This document shows, one piece after another, positions 1 to 6,394 of a stretch of DNA of 7,763 nt. The position numbers were made by a program, and so were the translations under genes. The notes beneath the pieces were generated by a model, which had not been told where the DNA came from, searched no databases, and was given only the letters and a program-made list of their open reading frames with translations. Numbering within the stretch: position 1 is the stretch's first letter; the number at the start of each line of letters is the position of its first letter. Source of the DNA: an uncultured Aquincola sp. (GTDB lineage: Bacteria > Pseudomonadota > Gammaproteobacteria > Burkholderiales > Burkholderiaceae); the NCBI GenBank assembly GCA_937883885.1, contig CAKZXL010000152.1:1-7763 (forward strand), read 5' to 3'.

Positions 1-494
1 GAGCCCGAAGCCAGCACCACCGCGCCGATCAGGCCCAGCACCATCAGGCTGAAGTACTCGGCCGGGCCGAACTTGAAGGCCAGCTCGGTCAGCGGCGGCG
101 CGAAGGCCGCGATGACCACGGTGCCCACGCAACCGGCGAAGAACGAGCCCAGGCCGGCTGCGGCCAGCGCGGACCCTGCCCGCCCCTGCCGCGCCATCTG
201 GTAGCCGTCGATGGCGGTGACCACCGAGCTGGATTCACCCGGCACGTTGATCAGGATGGCGGTGGTCGAGCCACCGTACTGCGCGCCGTAATAGATGCCG
301 GCCAGCATGATCAGCGCCGGCGTGGCGTCGAGGGCATAGACCGACGGCAGCAGCATCGCGATGGTGGCCACCGGGCCCAGGCCCGGCAGCACGCCGATCA
401 AGGTGCCCAGCACCGCGCCACCGAAGGCGTACAGCAGGTTCTCGATCGTGAAGGCGACCGCGAAGCCTGTGGAGAGATTGGTCAACAGATCCAT
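1..494 (-). CDS. tctA: Tripartite tricarboxylate transporter large permease TctA, N-terminal part
   Basis: This is the large membrane subunit of a TTT-family carrier, which takes up a carboxylate (citrate or a similar acid) across the inner membrane together with TctB and a periplasmic binding protein, TctC. Only about the first 164 of roughly 500 residues are present; the gene leaves the window on the left. The protein starts MDLLTNLSTGF. It shows the glycine/proline-rich signature GVLPGLGP at about residues 34-41, then YYGAQYGGSTTAIL at about 68-81 and NVPGES at 83-88 followed by TAIDGYQMARQGRAG at about 93-107, all typical of TctA. Hydrophobic stretches near residues 20-52, 58-72 and 108-130 fit membrane helices. 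The ATG at 494 lies 10 bases after the tctB stop, with a GAGG ribosome site 8 bases upstream. Family assignment is near certain; the substrate cannot be read from sequence. Confidence 0.95.
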   Translation of the reverse strand, partial: MDLLTNLSTGFAVAFTIENLLYAFGGAVLGTLIGVLPGLGPVATIAMLLPSVYALDATPALIMLAGIYYGAQYGGSTTAILINVPGESSSVVTAIDGYQMARQGRAGSALAAAGLGSFFAGCVGTVVIAAFAPPLTELAFKFGPAEYFSLMVLGLIGAVVLASG

Positions 495-502
495 GAGAGA
501 TG

Positions 503-506
503 CCTC
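503..506 (-). promoter_or_regulatory. Ribosome binding site of tctA (GAGG)
   Basis: On the minus strand the bases TGAGG overlap the tctB stop codon (TGA at 507-505), and the GAGG core ends 8 bases before the tctA ATG at 494. The overlap with the upstream stop suggests the two transporter subunits are translated in a coupled way. The motif is short, so this is a modest call. Confidence 0.45.
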
Positions 507-975
507 AGCCGCCGGAAGCCATGAAGGAAGGCCACAGCGGAATCACGAGGCTGAGCCCCTTGATGAAGATGAGCCAGGAAAACACGGTGAGCACGACGGC
601 GTTGATGAGCGCCTCGCGCAGGCGGAACTCGTCGCTGGCCGCGGCCGAGATGATGACCAGCAGCGGCAGCGCGATGACCATGCCCATGTGCGGCAGCAGC
701 CAGCCGAAGGCGGCCACGGCACCGACCACGATGGCCAGCGGCTTCCAGGCCCAGGCGCCGATGGGGTCGCCGGTCTCGGTTTCGATGGTGAGCGCCTGGA
801 ACAGCACGACGGCGCCAAGGATGGCCATCAGGATGCCCAGGCCGAAGGGGAAGTAGCCCGGACCGGGCCGTGCCGAAGCACCGAAGCTGTAGTTGGTCGC
901 CCCCCAGGCAAAGCCGATGCCGACCACGACGAACATCAGCCCCGACCAGAAGTCTTTCTGGCTCTTGATCTTCAC
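505..975 (-). CDS. tctB: Tripartite tricarboxylate transporter small permease TctB
   Basis: This is the small membrane subunit of the TTT carrier, partner of TctA in the inner membrane. The product is 156 residues, the usual size for TctB. It opens (V/M)KIKSQKDFW and has about four hydrophobic helices, near residues 11-27, 44-62, 80-113 (probably two) and 122-147. The motif ARPGPGYFP at about 35-43 is the characteristic TctB loop. The start is the GTG at 975-973, because a strong AAGGAG sits 5 bases upstream. The same frame stays open to an ATG at 1116, but the extra 47 residues are not hydrophobic, do not resemble the family and lack such a ribosome site. tctA follows after 10 bases, so the two form an operon. 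No tctC lies upstream: the next gene points the other way. Confidence 0.93.
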   Translation of the reverse strand: MKIKSQKDFWSGLMFVVVGIGFAWGATNYSFGASARPGPGYFPFGLGILMAILGAVVLFQALTIETETGDPIGAWAWKPLAIVVGAVAAFGWLLPHMGMVIALPLLVIISAAASDEFRLREALINAVVLTVFSWLIFIKGLSLVIPLWPSFMASGG

Positions 976-980
976 GCTGT

Positions 981-986
981 CTCCTT
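981..986 (-). promoter_or_regulatory. Strong ribosome binding site fixing the tctB GTG start
   Basis: The minus strand reads AAGGAG, then ACAGC, then GTG at 975. This near-perfect Shine-Dalgarno match with 5-base spacing decides the tctB start in favour of GTG at 975 over the upstream in-frame ATG at 1116. Confidence 0.85.
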
Positions 987-1007
987 GCGATGCGTTGATG
1001 GCGCCGA

Positions 1008-1036
1008 ATTCTAGGCAGGGGGGTCTAGCCGACCGC
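1008..1036 (-). promoter_or_regulatory. Candidate tctBA promoter with good -10 and poor -35
   Basis: On the minus strand TAGAAT (1013-1008) matches five of six bases of the sigma-70 -10 consensus. Seventeen bases upstream, at 1036-1031, the -35 position holds GCGGTC, a poor match. Transcription would start near 1001, giving a leader of about 25 bases that contains the tctB ribosome site. A weak -35 is what one expects of an activator-dependent promoter, and an inverted repeat lies just upstream at 1038-1048. This was read by eye; no start site is known. Confidence 0.35.
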
Positions 1037-1037
1037 T

Positions 1038-1048
1038 GTGGATTCCAC
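1038..1048. repeat. Inverted repeat GTGGA-T-TCCAC, possible operator
   Basis: A perfect 5-1-5 inverted repeat (GTGGATTCCAC) is centred at 1043, about 42 bases upstream of the start site predicted for tctBA, where an activator touching RNA polymerase commonly binds. A third copy of the half-site GTGGA occurs at 1097-1101. Arms of only five bases can arise by chance in a region this long, so the role as an operator is inference. Confidence 0.3.
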
Positions 1049-1079
1049 GTAACCGGGTAGCACGGGCGGCCGCCGAAGC

Positions 1080-1091
1080 GGTCCGCGGACC
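1080..1091. repeat. 12-base perfect palindrome in the divergent intergenic region
   Basis: GGTCCGCGGACC reads the same on both strands. It lies midway between the divergent tctB and acyltransferase genes, so a dimeric regulator serving either could bind it. It has no T-tract, so it is not a terminator. GC-rich palindromes are more likely by chance in DNA of this composition, hence the low confidence in a function. Confidence 0.3.
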
Positions 1092-1180
1092 TGGCCGTGG
1101 AAACATGCATTGACAACGGTTTAGACGCCGTCGGGCGCAGCCGAAACTGATGGCATCCCCACCGTTATCGTCACCTTGCC

Positions 1181-1855
1181 ATGCGCACCCATCTGCTGCA
1201 CTTCACGCTCCGCCCCGTGGCCAACGAAGCCGAACTGCGCGCCGCCTGCGCGGTACGTGCCACTGCTTATGGCAGGCGATTGCCCCATGTGCTGAGCCTG
1301 TGGTGCGAGCCCGATGAACTCGATCGCCAGCCCGGCGTGGTGGTGTTCGTGGCCTGGTCCAAGGCCACGGGCGAAGCCATCGGCACCGTGCGGCTGGCCA
1401 CCAACCACCACCAGCCGCTGGCCATCGAAGCCAGCACCGCCCTGCCCCCGGCCTACCTGGGCAGCCGCAATGCCGAGATCACGCGGCTGGCCGTGCTGCC
1501 CGGCCATGACGACCCGGCCATCAAGCTGGCGCTGATGAAGGCCGTGTACGTGACGGCCCTGGAACGTGGCGTGGAATGGCTGGTGATCGGCGCCCGCCTG
1601 CCGAGCCTGGTGCGCGGCTACCAACGCCTGGGCTTCACCGATGCGCTGCCCAAGGGCGAGATGGTGCCGCTGCCGCATGCGGGCAACCTGCCGCACCGGG
1701 TGCTGGCCTTCAACGTGCGCACCGCCCGTGCCGACTGGCAGGCCATGCAGCACCCCTTCTACGACTTCATGATCGAGCAGCAGCACCCCGACCTGCAGCT
1801 GCAGCCGCAGCCGGAGCCCATCGCGCAAGAAACCCGCTGCGCGCTGGCCGCCTGA
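1181..1855 (+). CDS. FeeM-like N-acyl amino acid synthase / autoinducer-synthase-fold acyltransferase
   Basis: The 224-residue product looks like a member of the GNAT-fold family that contains FeeM, which acylates tyrosine from acyl-ACP, and is related in fold to LuxI-type signal synthases. Visible features in order: LRPVANEAELRAACAVRATAY (10-30), with R26 and Y30; the acidic pair D45 and D48 after a tryptophan (W41); a strand-rich core VVVFVA (53-58), then GEAIGTVRLA (64-73) with R71; and EITRLAVLPG (99-108) with E99 and R102. RGYQRLGF (145-152) resembles the C-terminal GNAT motif. LuxI-family enzymes keep R24, D45, D48, R68, E97 and R100 (EsaI numbering, recalled), which is almost the same pattern and spacing. 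The tail after residue 200 is rich in Gln and Pro. The start is the only ATG after an in-frame stop at 1148; no Shine-Dalgarno is evident. The gene stands alone, divergent from tctBA and convergent with the sensor kinase. Alternative: the PEP-CTERM/exosortase-associated acyltransferase of the same fold, though no such genes are nearby. The acyl donor and acceptor are unknown. Confidence 0.75.
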   Translation: MRTHLLHFTLRPVANEAELRAACAVRATAYGRRLPHVLSLWCEPDELDRQPGVVVFVAWSKATGEAIGTVRLATNHHQPLAIEASTALPPAYLGSRNAEITRLAVLPGHDDPAIKLALMKAVYVTALERGVEWLVIGARLPSLVRGYQRLGFTDALPKGEMVPLPHAGNLPHRVLAFNVRTARADWQAMQHPFYDFMIEQQHPDLQLQPQPEPIAQETRCALAA

Positions 1856-1868
1856 TCCACCGCCCCGG

Positions 1869-3710
1869 TCAACCGCCCCAGCCGGGCAGCGAAGGCCGGC
1901 CGCCGATCACCGCGGCCATCACCGCCCGCAGCTCTTCTTCGGTGAAGGGCTTGCTCAAGAAGGCGTCCATGCCGGCCTCGGCACAGCGCTCGCGGTCTTC
2001 CTGGGCGCTGTTGGCTGTGAGCGCCACCACCGGCACCCGCCGCAAGCCGCCCTGCCGTTCAGCCTCGCGGATGCGGCGCGTGGCCTCCACGCCATCGAGC
2101 AGCGGCATCTGGCAGTCCATCAGCACCAGGTCGGGCCGTTCGTCGGTGGGGCCGGCGGCGGCCACGGCCGCCTGGCCGTCACGCACATGCTGCACCTGGC
2201 AGCGCAGGCGGCGCAGCATGGCCTCGGCCAGCATCGCATTGACCTCGTTGTCCTCGGCCAGCAGCACACGCTGCGGCAGGTGGGCAGGCAGCGGCGCCTC
2301 GTCATTGGCCGCATGCGCCGGCGCCACCTGCAATGGCGTCAACGGCAGCGACAGCTCGAACACCGTGCCCACGCCTAGCTGGCTGCGGCACTGCAGCTGG
2401 CCACGCATGGCATGGGTGATCTCGCGTGCGATGTTCAGGCCCAGACCCACGCCGGCACCGGCCACCGTGCCCGGCCGCCGCACCTGGGTGAAGGCATCGA
2501 ACACATGCGGCAGGTCGGCCTCGGCAATGCCCGGCCCGCTGTCGCGCACGCTGACCTGCAGGCCGTCGGTGCCCAGGCGCGCCGTGAGCACCACCTCGCC
2601 TGCTTCGGTGAACTTCACGGCATTGCCCAGCAGGTTGTGCAGCACCTGCCGCAGCCGCGTGGCATCGCCCAGCACCTGGTCTTCGGGGTCGACGTCCAGC
2701 TGCGCGCGGAACTGCAGGCCACGCTCCTGGCAGCGCACCACATAAATGTCCACCAGCTCCTCCAGCTCGGCCAGCAGGTAGAACGGCGCCGGCCGCAGTT
2801 CCACCCGGCCGGCTTGGATGCGCGAGAGGTCGAGCAGGTCGTTGATGATCTGCAGCAGGTGTTCGCCCGAGTGTTCGATCAGGCCCAGCCGGTGGCGCAG
2901 CTGCGGGTCGGCCTGCTCGGCCGCCAGCATGCGCGCCAGCCCCAGGATGCCGTGCAGCGGCGTGCGCAGCTCATGGCTCATGGTGGCCAGAAATCGCGTC
3001 TTGACGCGGCTTTCGCGCTGGGCCAGTGCCAGCGCCAGCGCACGCTCTTCGGCGATGCGGGCATTGAGAAAGCGCAGGCGGAACATCTCGGCCAGCCGCA
3101 GCTCCGACCGGCGCGCGGTGGCCAGCAGCAGGGCCAGCAGCATCAGCAGGCCGACGCCGCCGGTCCAGCCGATCTGGTCGCCGCGCGACAGCAGCGACAG
3201 CGCGGTGGGCAGGATCATCGGCAGCACATAGGCCATGGTGGCCTGCAGCCGCACCTGCAGCCCGAAGGTGGCCACGGCCGCCACGCTGCAGATGCTGGCC
3301 GAGGTCAGGGCCACCAGGGCCGTGTAGGGCGTGCGCACCATGTAGGCCGCGCCCAGCCCCCACACCGCGCCATCCAGCGCCAGCAGCAGCACGGTCGAGC
3401 GCACCCAGGCTTCGGTGCCGGGCCGGCCCTTGAGCTTGAACCACTGCGCATGGGCGATGCGGGGCAGCACGATGCCGACCTTCAGCGCCACCCAGATCCA
3501 CACCAGCCGTTCATCGACACGGCTGGAGACGTAGGCGGCCAGCACCATGGCGAACAACGTGCCCACCAGCATGCCCGGCACCAGGTGCGAGAACAGCATG
3601 CGCAACTGCTCGGTGGTCACCTGGGCGGAGACCTCGGGCGGCGGCGGCGGGGTCGGCTGCGAAGGATGGACCCCGGTGCTGCCAGGGGGGCTGACATCGG
3701 CGCTGGGCAT
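1869..3710 (-). CDS. Membrane-bound hybrid sensor histidine kinase with C-terminal receiver
   Basis: The 613-residue protein is an inner-membrane signalling kinase. After a proline-rich N-terminus (8-26) come about six hydrophobic helices (near 43-61, 68-84, 104-123, 129-149, 154-173 and 182-198) with short loops and no sizeable periplasmic domain, so the input is probably sensed within or at the membrane. A linker helix (201-238) leads to HisKA with the H-box SHELRTPLHG (phospho-acceptor H246). The ATPase domain has the N-box NLLGNAVKFT (359-368), G1 DSGPGI (390-395), an F-box near 403-410 and G2 GAGVGLGL (418-425). A receiver domain (481-600) has the acidic pair E486/D487, phospho-acceptor D532, T565 and K587. 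All catalytic residues are intact. With no HPt or output domain, phosphate must pass to a separate protein, not found here. The ATG at 3710 is the only start after an in-frame stop; AGGA at 3714-3717 may serve as ribosome site. It lies 56 bases after the secretion ATPase gene, probably co-transcribed. Domain calls are secure; the signal is unknown. Confidence 0.93.
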   Translation of the reverse strand: MPSADVSPPGSTGVHPSQPTPPPPPEVSAQVTTEQLRMLFSHLVPGMLVGTLFAMVLAAYVSSRVDERLVWIWVALKVGIVLPRIAHAQWFKLKGRPGTEAWVRSTVLLLALDGAVWGLGAAYMVRTPYTALVALTSASICSVAAVATFGLQVRLQATMAYVLPMILPTALSLLSRGDQIGWTGGVGLLMLLALLLATARRSELRLAEMFRLRFLNARIAEERALALALAQRESRVKTRFLATMSHELRTPLHGILGLARMLAAEQADPQLRHRLGLIEHSGEHLLQIINDLLDLSRIQAGRVELRPAPFYLLAELEELVDIYVVRCQERGLQFRAQLDVDPEDQVLGDATRLRQVLHNLLGNAVKFTEAGEVVLTARLGTDGLQVSVRDSGPGIAEADLPHVFDAFTQVRRPGTVAGAGVGLGLNIAREITHAMRGQLQCRSQLGVGTVFELSLPLTPLQVAPAHAANDEAPLPAHLPQRVLLAEDNEVNAMLAEAMLRRLRCQVQHVRDGQAAVAAAGPTDERPDLVLMDCQMPLLDGVEATRRIREAERQGGLRRVPVVALTANSAQEDRERCAEAGMDAFLSKPFTEEELRAVMAAVIGGRPSLPGWGG

Positions 3711-3766
3711 GCGTCCTGAGTATGTACCGCTCGCCGCGGCCGTGCCCAGGGCCCGCCCCTAAAAGC

Positions 3767-5599
3767 TCAGCCGGTTTCGCTCCAGCGGGGCGTGGTGCGC
3801 AGCACCTCTTCAATCGTAGTGCTGCCGTCGGCCACCTTCATCACGCCGGCCAGGCGCAGCGGGTGCATGCCGTCGGCCAGTGCCTGGCGGCGCAGCGTGG
3901 CGGCGTCCAGCACCGGGTGCACGGCGGCGCGGGCGGCATCGCTCATCACCATCAGCTCATACAGACCCGCGCGGCCGCGAAAGCCCGTCATGCGGCATTC
4001 CAGGCAGCCCACCGGCCGGTAGGCGCGCACCGCGCCCTTCAGCCGCCAGGGCTGGGCGGCGGCGTCCAGCATCTCGCGGCTCACGTCTTCGTCGCGCACC
4101 TTGCAGGCCGGGCACAGCGTGCGCGCCAGCCGCTGCGCCAGCACGCCGACGACGGTGGCGCTGATCAGGTACGGCGGCACGCCCAGGTCGGCCAGCCGCG
4201 TGATGGCGCTGGCCGCGTCATTGGTGTGCAGGGTGCTGAACACCAGGTGGCCGGTGAGCGCGGCCTGGATGGCCATCTCGGCGGTGGCCAGGTCGCGGAT
4301 CTCGCCCACCATGATGATGTCCGGGTCCTGCCGCATCAGCGCACGCAGGCCTTCGGCAAAGCCCAGGTCCAGCGCCGGCTGCACCTGCGTCTGGTTGAGG
4401 GCGGGCTCCACCATCTCGATCGGGTCTTCCACGGTGCAGACGTTGACCTCGTCGGTGGCCAGCTTCTTGAGCGTGGAATACAGCGTGGTGGTCTTGCCGC
4501 TGCCGGTGGGCCCGGTGACCAGGATGATGCCGTGCGAGCGGCCGGTGAGCTCCTGCCAGCGCTGCGCATCGTGGGCGCCGAAGCCCAAGGCCTCGATGCT
4601 CTTGACCACGGTGTCGGGGTCGAAGATGCGCATCACCATCTTCTCGCCGAAGGCGGTGGGCAGCGTGGACAGGCGCATTTCCACCTCGCCGCCGGGCTGG
4701 CCGCCCACCTCGGGCCGCACGGTCTTGATGCGGCCGTCCTGCGGGCGGCGGCGCTCCACCACGTCCATGCGGCCGAGCAGCTTGATGCGCGCGGTCATCG
4801 CGCTCATCACCTGCACCGGCAGCTGGTAGACGGTGTGCAGCACACCGTCGATGCGAAAGCGGATGGCGCCCATGTCGCGCCGCGGCTCCAGGTGGATGTC
4901 GCTGGCGCGCTGGTCGAAGGCGTACTGCCACAGCCAGTCGACCACCTGCACCACGCCCTGGTCGTTGGCATCGAGCTGCTTGTTGGCCTTGCCCAGCTCC
5001 ACCAGCTGCTCGAAGCTGGCAATCGCCGAGGTCTCGCCGCTCTTGGCCGCCGCCTTGACCGAGCGGGCCAGCGTGAAGAACTCGGTGGTGTAGCGCTGCA
5101 CCTCCACCGGGTTGGCCAGCACCAGGCGGATCTTCTTGCGGGTGTGGCCTTCGATCTCGGCCACCCAGGAGGTGTCCAGCGGCTCGCTGGTGGCCACGGT
5201 CACTTCCACCAGGCCCACGTTGAGCGGCAGCACGCGCCGGCTCTCGGCATAGTGGATGGACATCACGTCGGCCACGCGGCCCACGTCCACCTTCAGCGGA
5301 TCGATGCGCACATAAGGCAGGCCCAGGTGGCTGGCCAGCCATTCGGTCAGCGCCTCGGCGTCCAGCGGCTTGCCGCTGCCCTGGCGCACCAGGCCAGCAC
5401 CGCCCAGCCGCACCAGCGGATGCTGGCGGCTGTCGCCGGCGCCGAAACGGCGCTCCACCCGCTCGGCATCGTCGGTGGTGATCCAGCCGTCAGCCACCAG
5501 CCACTGCAGCAGCGGCCGCCACTCCAGCCGGCCGGCGGGCAGGTCGGCCGGCGACTGGCGCGCGGCAGCGCCGAGGGACGGAGAGGCAGCAGGTGACAT
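3767..5599 (-). CDS. GspE/PulE/PilB-family secretion or pilus assembly ATPase
   Basis: The 610-residue product is a hexameric cytoplasmic motor ATPase of the type II secretion/type IV pilus extension family. An N-terminal region, partly like the T2SSE N-domain (about 80-175, including LASHLGLPYVRIDP), precedes the N2 segment RASDIHLEP (231-239). The core has Walker A GPTGSGKT (363-370), the Asp box VEDPIE (390-395), Walker B with catalytic E433 in IIMVGEIRD (428-436), and the His box STLHTND (455-461). A zinc-binding tetracysteine follows: C496/C499 (CPAC) and C532/C535, with TGFRGRAGLYEL after it. Length is slightly above classical GspE (about 500) and near PilB (about 570). Everything needed for ATP hydrolysis is present. 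No gspC-O or pilC/pilD gene lies beside it, so GspE, PilB or a specialised paralogue cannot be decided. It starts 15 bases after the spermidine synthase-like gene, without a clear Shine-Dalgarno. Confidence 0.93.
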   Translation of the reverse strand: MSPAASPSLGAAARQSPADLPAGRLEWRPLLQWLVADGWITTDDAERVERRFGAGDSRQHPLVRLGGAGLVRQGSGKPLDAEALTEWLASHLGLPYVRIDPLKVDVGRVADVMSIHYAESRRVLPLNVGLVEVTVATSEPLDTSWVAEIEGHTRKKIRLVLANPVEVQRYTTEFFTLARSVKAAAKSGETSAIASFEQLVELGKANKQLDANDQGVVQVVDWLWQYAFDQRASDIHLEPRRDMGAIRFRIDGVLHTVYQLPVQVMSAMTARIKLLGRMDVVERRRPQDGRIKTVRPEVGGQPGGEVEMRLSTLPTAFGEKMVMRIFDPDTVVKSIEALGFGAHDAQRWQELTGRSHGIILVTGPTGSGKTTTLYSTLKKLATDEVNVCTVEDPIEMVEPALNQTQVQPALDLGFAEGLRALMRQDPDIIMVGEIRDLATAEMAIQAALTGHLVFSTLHTNDAASAITRLADLGVPPYLISATVVGVLAQRLARTLCPACKVRDEDVSREMLDAAAQPWRLKGAVRAYRPVGCLECRMTGFRGRAGLYELMVMSDAARAAVHPVLDAATLRRQALADGMHPLRLAGVMKVADGSTTIEEVLRTTPRWSETG

Positions 5600-5614
5600 G
5601 GGACGCGGGTGCTT

Positions 5615-6394
5615 TCAGTTCGCGGGAACAGGCAGCGGGCGCGCCATGCGCAGCCACTTGCGGGCCGGAACGCCCAGCGGGCCGTACCGCTTCTCGATGT
5701 TATCGGCGCGGGCGATCAGCTCTTCACGCCCCGGCACCACCACGCCGCGTGCGGCCACCACCACGGTGTTGCCTTCGCGCGTGGGGCGCAGGCTCCACAC
5801 CTGGTCGCGGCCGAAGGCGGCGGCGATGCGCTCGGCGCTGGCCAGGAAGCTGGCATCGCGGCCGAACAGGTTCACCGTCATCAGCCCGCCGTGGTTGAGC
5901 ACACGGTGGCAGGCGGCGTAAAAGCCGGCGTCGTCCAGCACCGGCGCGGCGGCCTCGTGGTCGTAGAGGTCGACGTTGAGCACGTCCACCGTTTGAGCGT
6001 TGGCCGGGTCGCGCACCCAGGCGCCGGCGTCCTGGTTGAGCACCGTCAGCCGCTCGTCGTCGGCGCCCAGCCGAAAGCGCATGCGGCAGGCGGCGATGAC
6101 GGCCGGGTTCAGCTCCACCGCGGTGGTGCGCATGCGCAGCACCTGGTGGCAAAAGCGGGTGATGGCCGCCGCGCCCAGGCCCAGCTGCACCGCATGGCCC
6201 TGCGTCAACTCGGCGGCGGGGCGCCACAGCATCCAGGCCATCATGCGCTGGATGTATTCCAGCTCCAGCACACGCGGCTTGTTGATGCGCATCGCGCCCT
6301 GCACCCAGATGGAATCGAGGTGCAGGTAGCGCACGCCGTCCAGCTCCGACAGCGTGACCTCGGGCAGGCTGGGGTCGTGGTGCTCCGCACTCAT
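5615..6394 (-). CDS. Spermidine synthase-like (SpeE-related) Rossmann-fold protein
   Basis: This 259-residue protein belongs to the SpeE-related group of Rossmann-fold transferases. After a short N-terminal part with VQGAMRINKPRVLELEYIQRM-like residues (31-51, a family hallmark before the fold) come LGLGAAAITRF (71-81) at the nucleotide-binding loop, VELNP (93-97) with E94 expected to hold the ribose, NQDAGAW (120-126), and VDLYDHEAAAP (141-151) followed by GFYAACHRVLNHGG (157-170). True spermidine synthases have GGGDG at the first site and an S/T-rich DSTDP-like active-site loop; both differ here, so aminopropyl transfer to putrescine is doubtful, and a methyltransferase-like or other role is possible. 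The ATG at 6394 overlaps the stop of the DNA glycosylase gene (ATGA, 6394-6391) and follows a purine-rich GGGGTGG. The frame is open to 6493, but those extra residues lie inside the upstream gene and are unlike the family. Confidence 0.8.
   Translation of the reverse strand: MSAEHHDPSLPEVTLSELDGVRYLHLDSIWVQGAMRINKPRVLELEYIQRMMAWMLWRPAAELTQGHAVQLGLGAAAITRFCHQVLRMRTTAVELNPAVIAACRMRFRLGADDERLTVLNQDAGAWVRDPANAQTVDVLNVDLYDHEAAAPVLDDAGFYAACHRVLNHGGLMTVNLFGRDASFLASAERIAAAFGRDQVWSLRPTREGNTVVVAARGVVVPGREELIARADNIEKRYGPLGVPARKWLRMARPLPVPAN

Noticed and set aside
976..1116. N-terminal extension of TctB to an ATG at 1116
   Set aside because: The strong AAGGAG before the GTG at 975 and the family length both support the short form; the extension resembles no TctB and would cover the likely promoter.
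1110..1138. TTGACA at 1110-1115 as a complete plus-strand promoter for the acyltransferase
   Set aside because: The hexamers at 16-18 bases spacing are GC-only and do not resemble a -10 box, so no full promoter can be called.
1121..1828. A 235-codon open frame on the minus strand opposite the acyltransferase gene
   Set aside because: Its composition is that of an antisense shadow; the plus-strand frame has family motifs.
1856..1868. A bidirectional terminator between the convergent genes
   Set aside because: The gap is only 13 bases and no hairpin followed by a T-run exists on either strand here.
2412..3719. A 435-codon open frame on the plus strand opposite the histidine kinase gene
   Set aside because: Same artefact: low-complexity Gln/His/Arg/Gly composition, while the minus-strand frame has all kinase motifs.
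3711..3766. A separate promoter for the histidine kinase in the 56-base gap
   Set aside because: CATACT near 3720 resembles a -10 but has no -35 at the right distance and would place the transcript start on the start codon; read-through from the ATPase gene is simpler.
3722..5596. A 624-codon open frame on the plus strand opposite the secretion ATPase gene
   Set aside because: It mirrors the ATPase gene almost exactly. Its translation is rich in His, Gln, Gly and Ala with no recognisable motif, as expected from the complement of GC-rich coding DNA.
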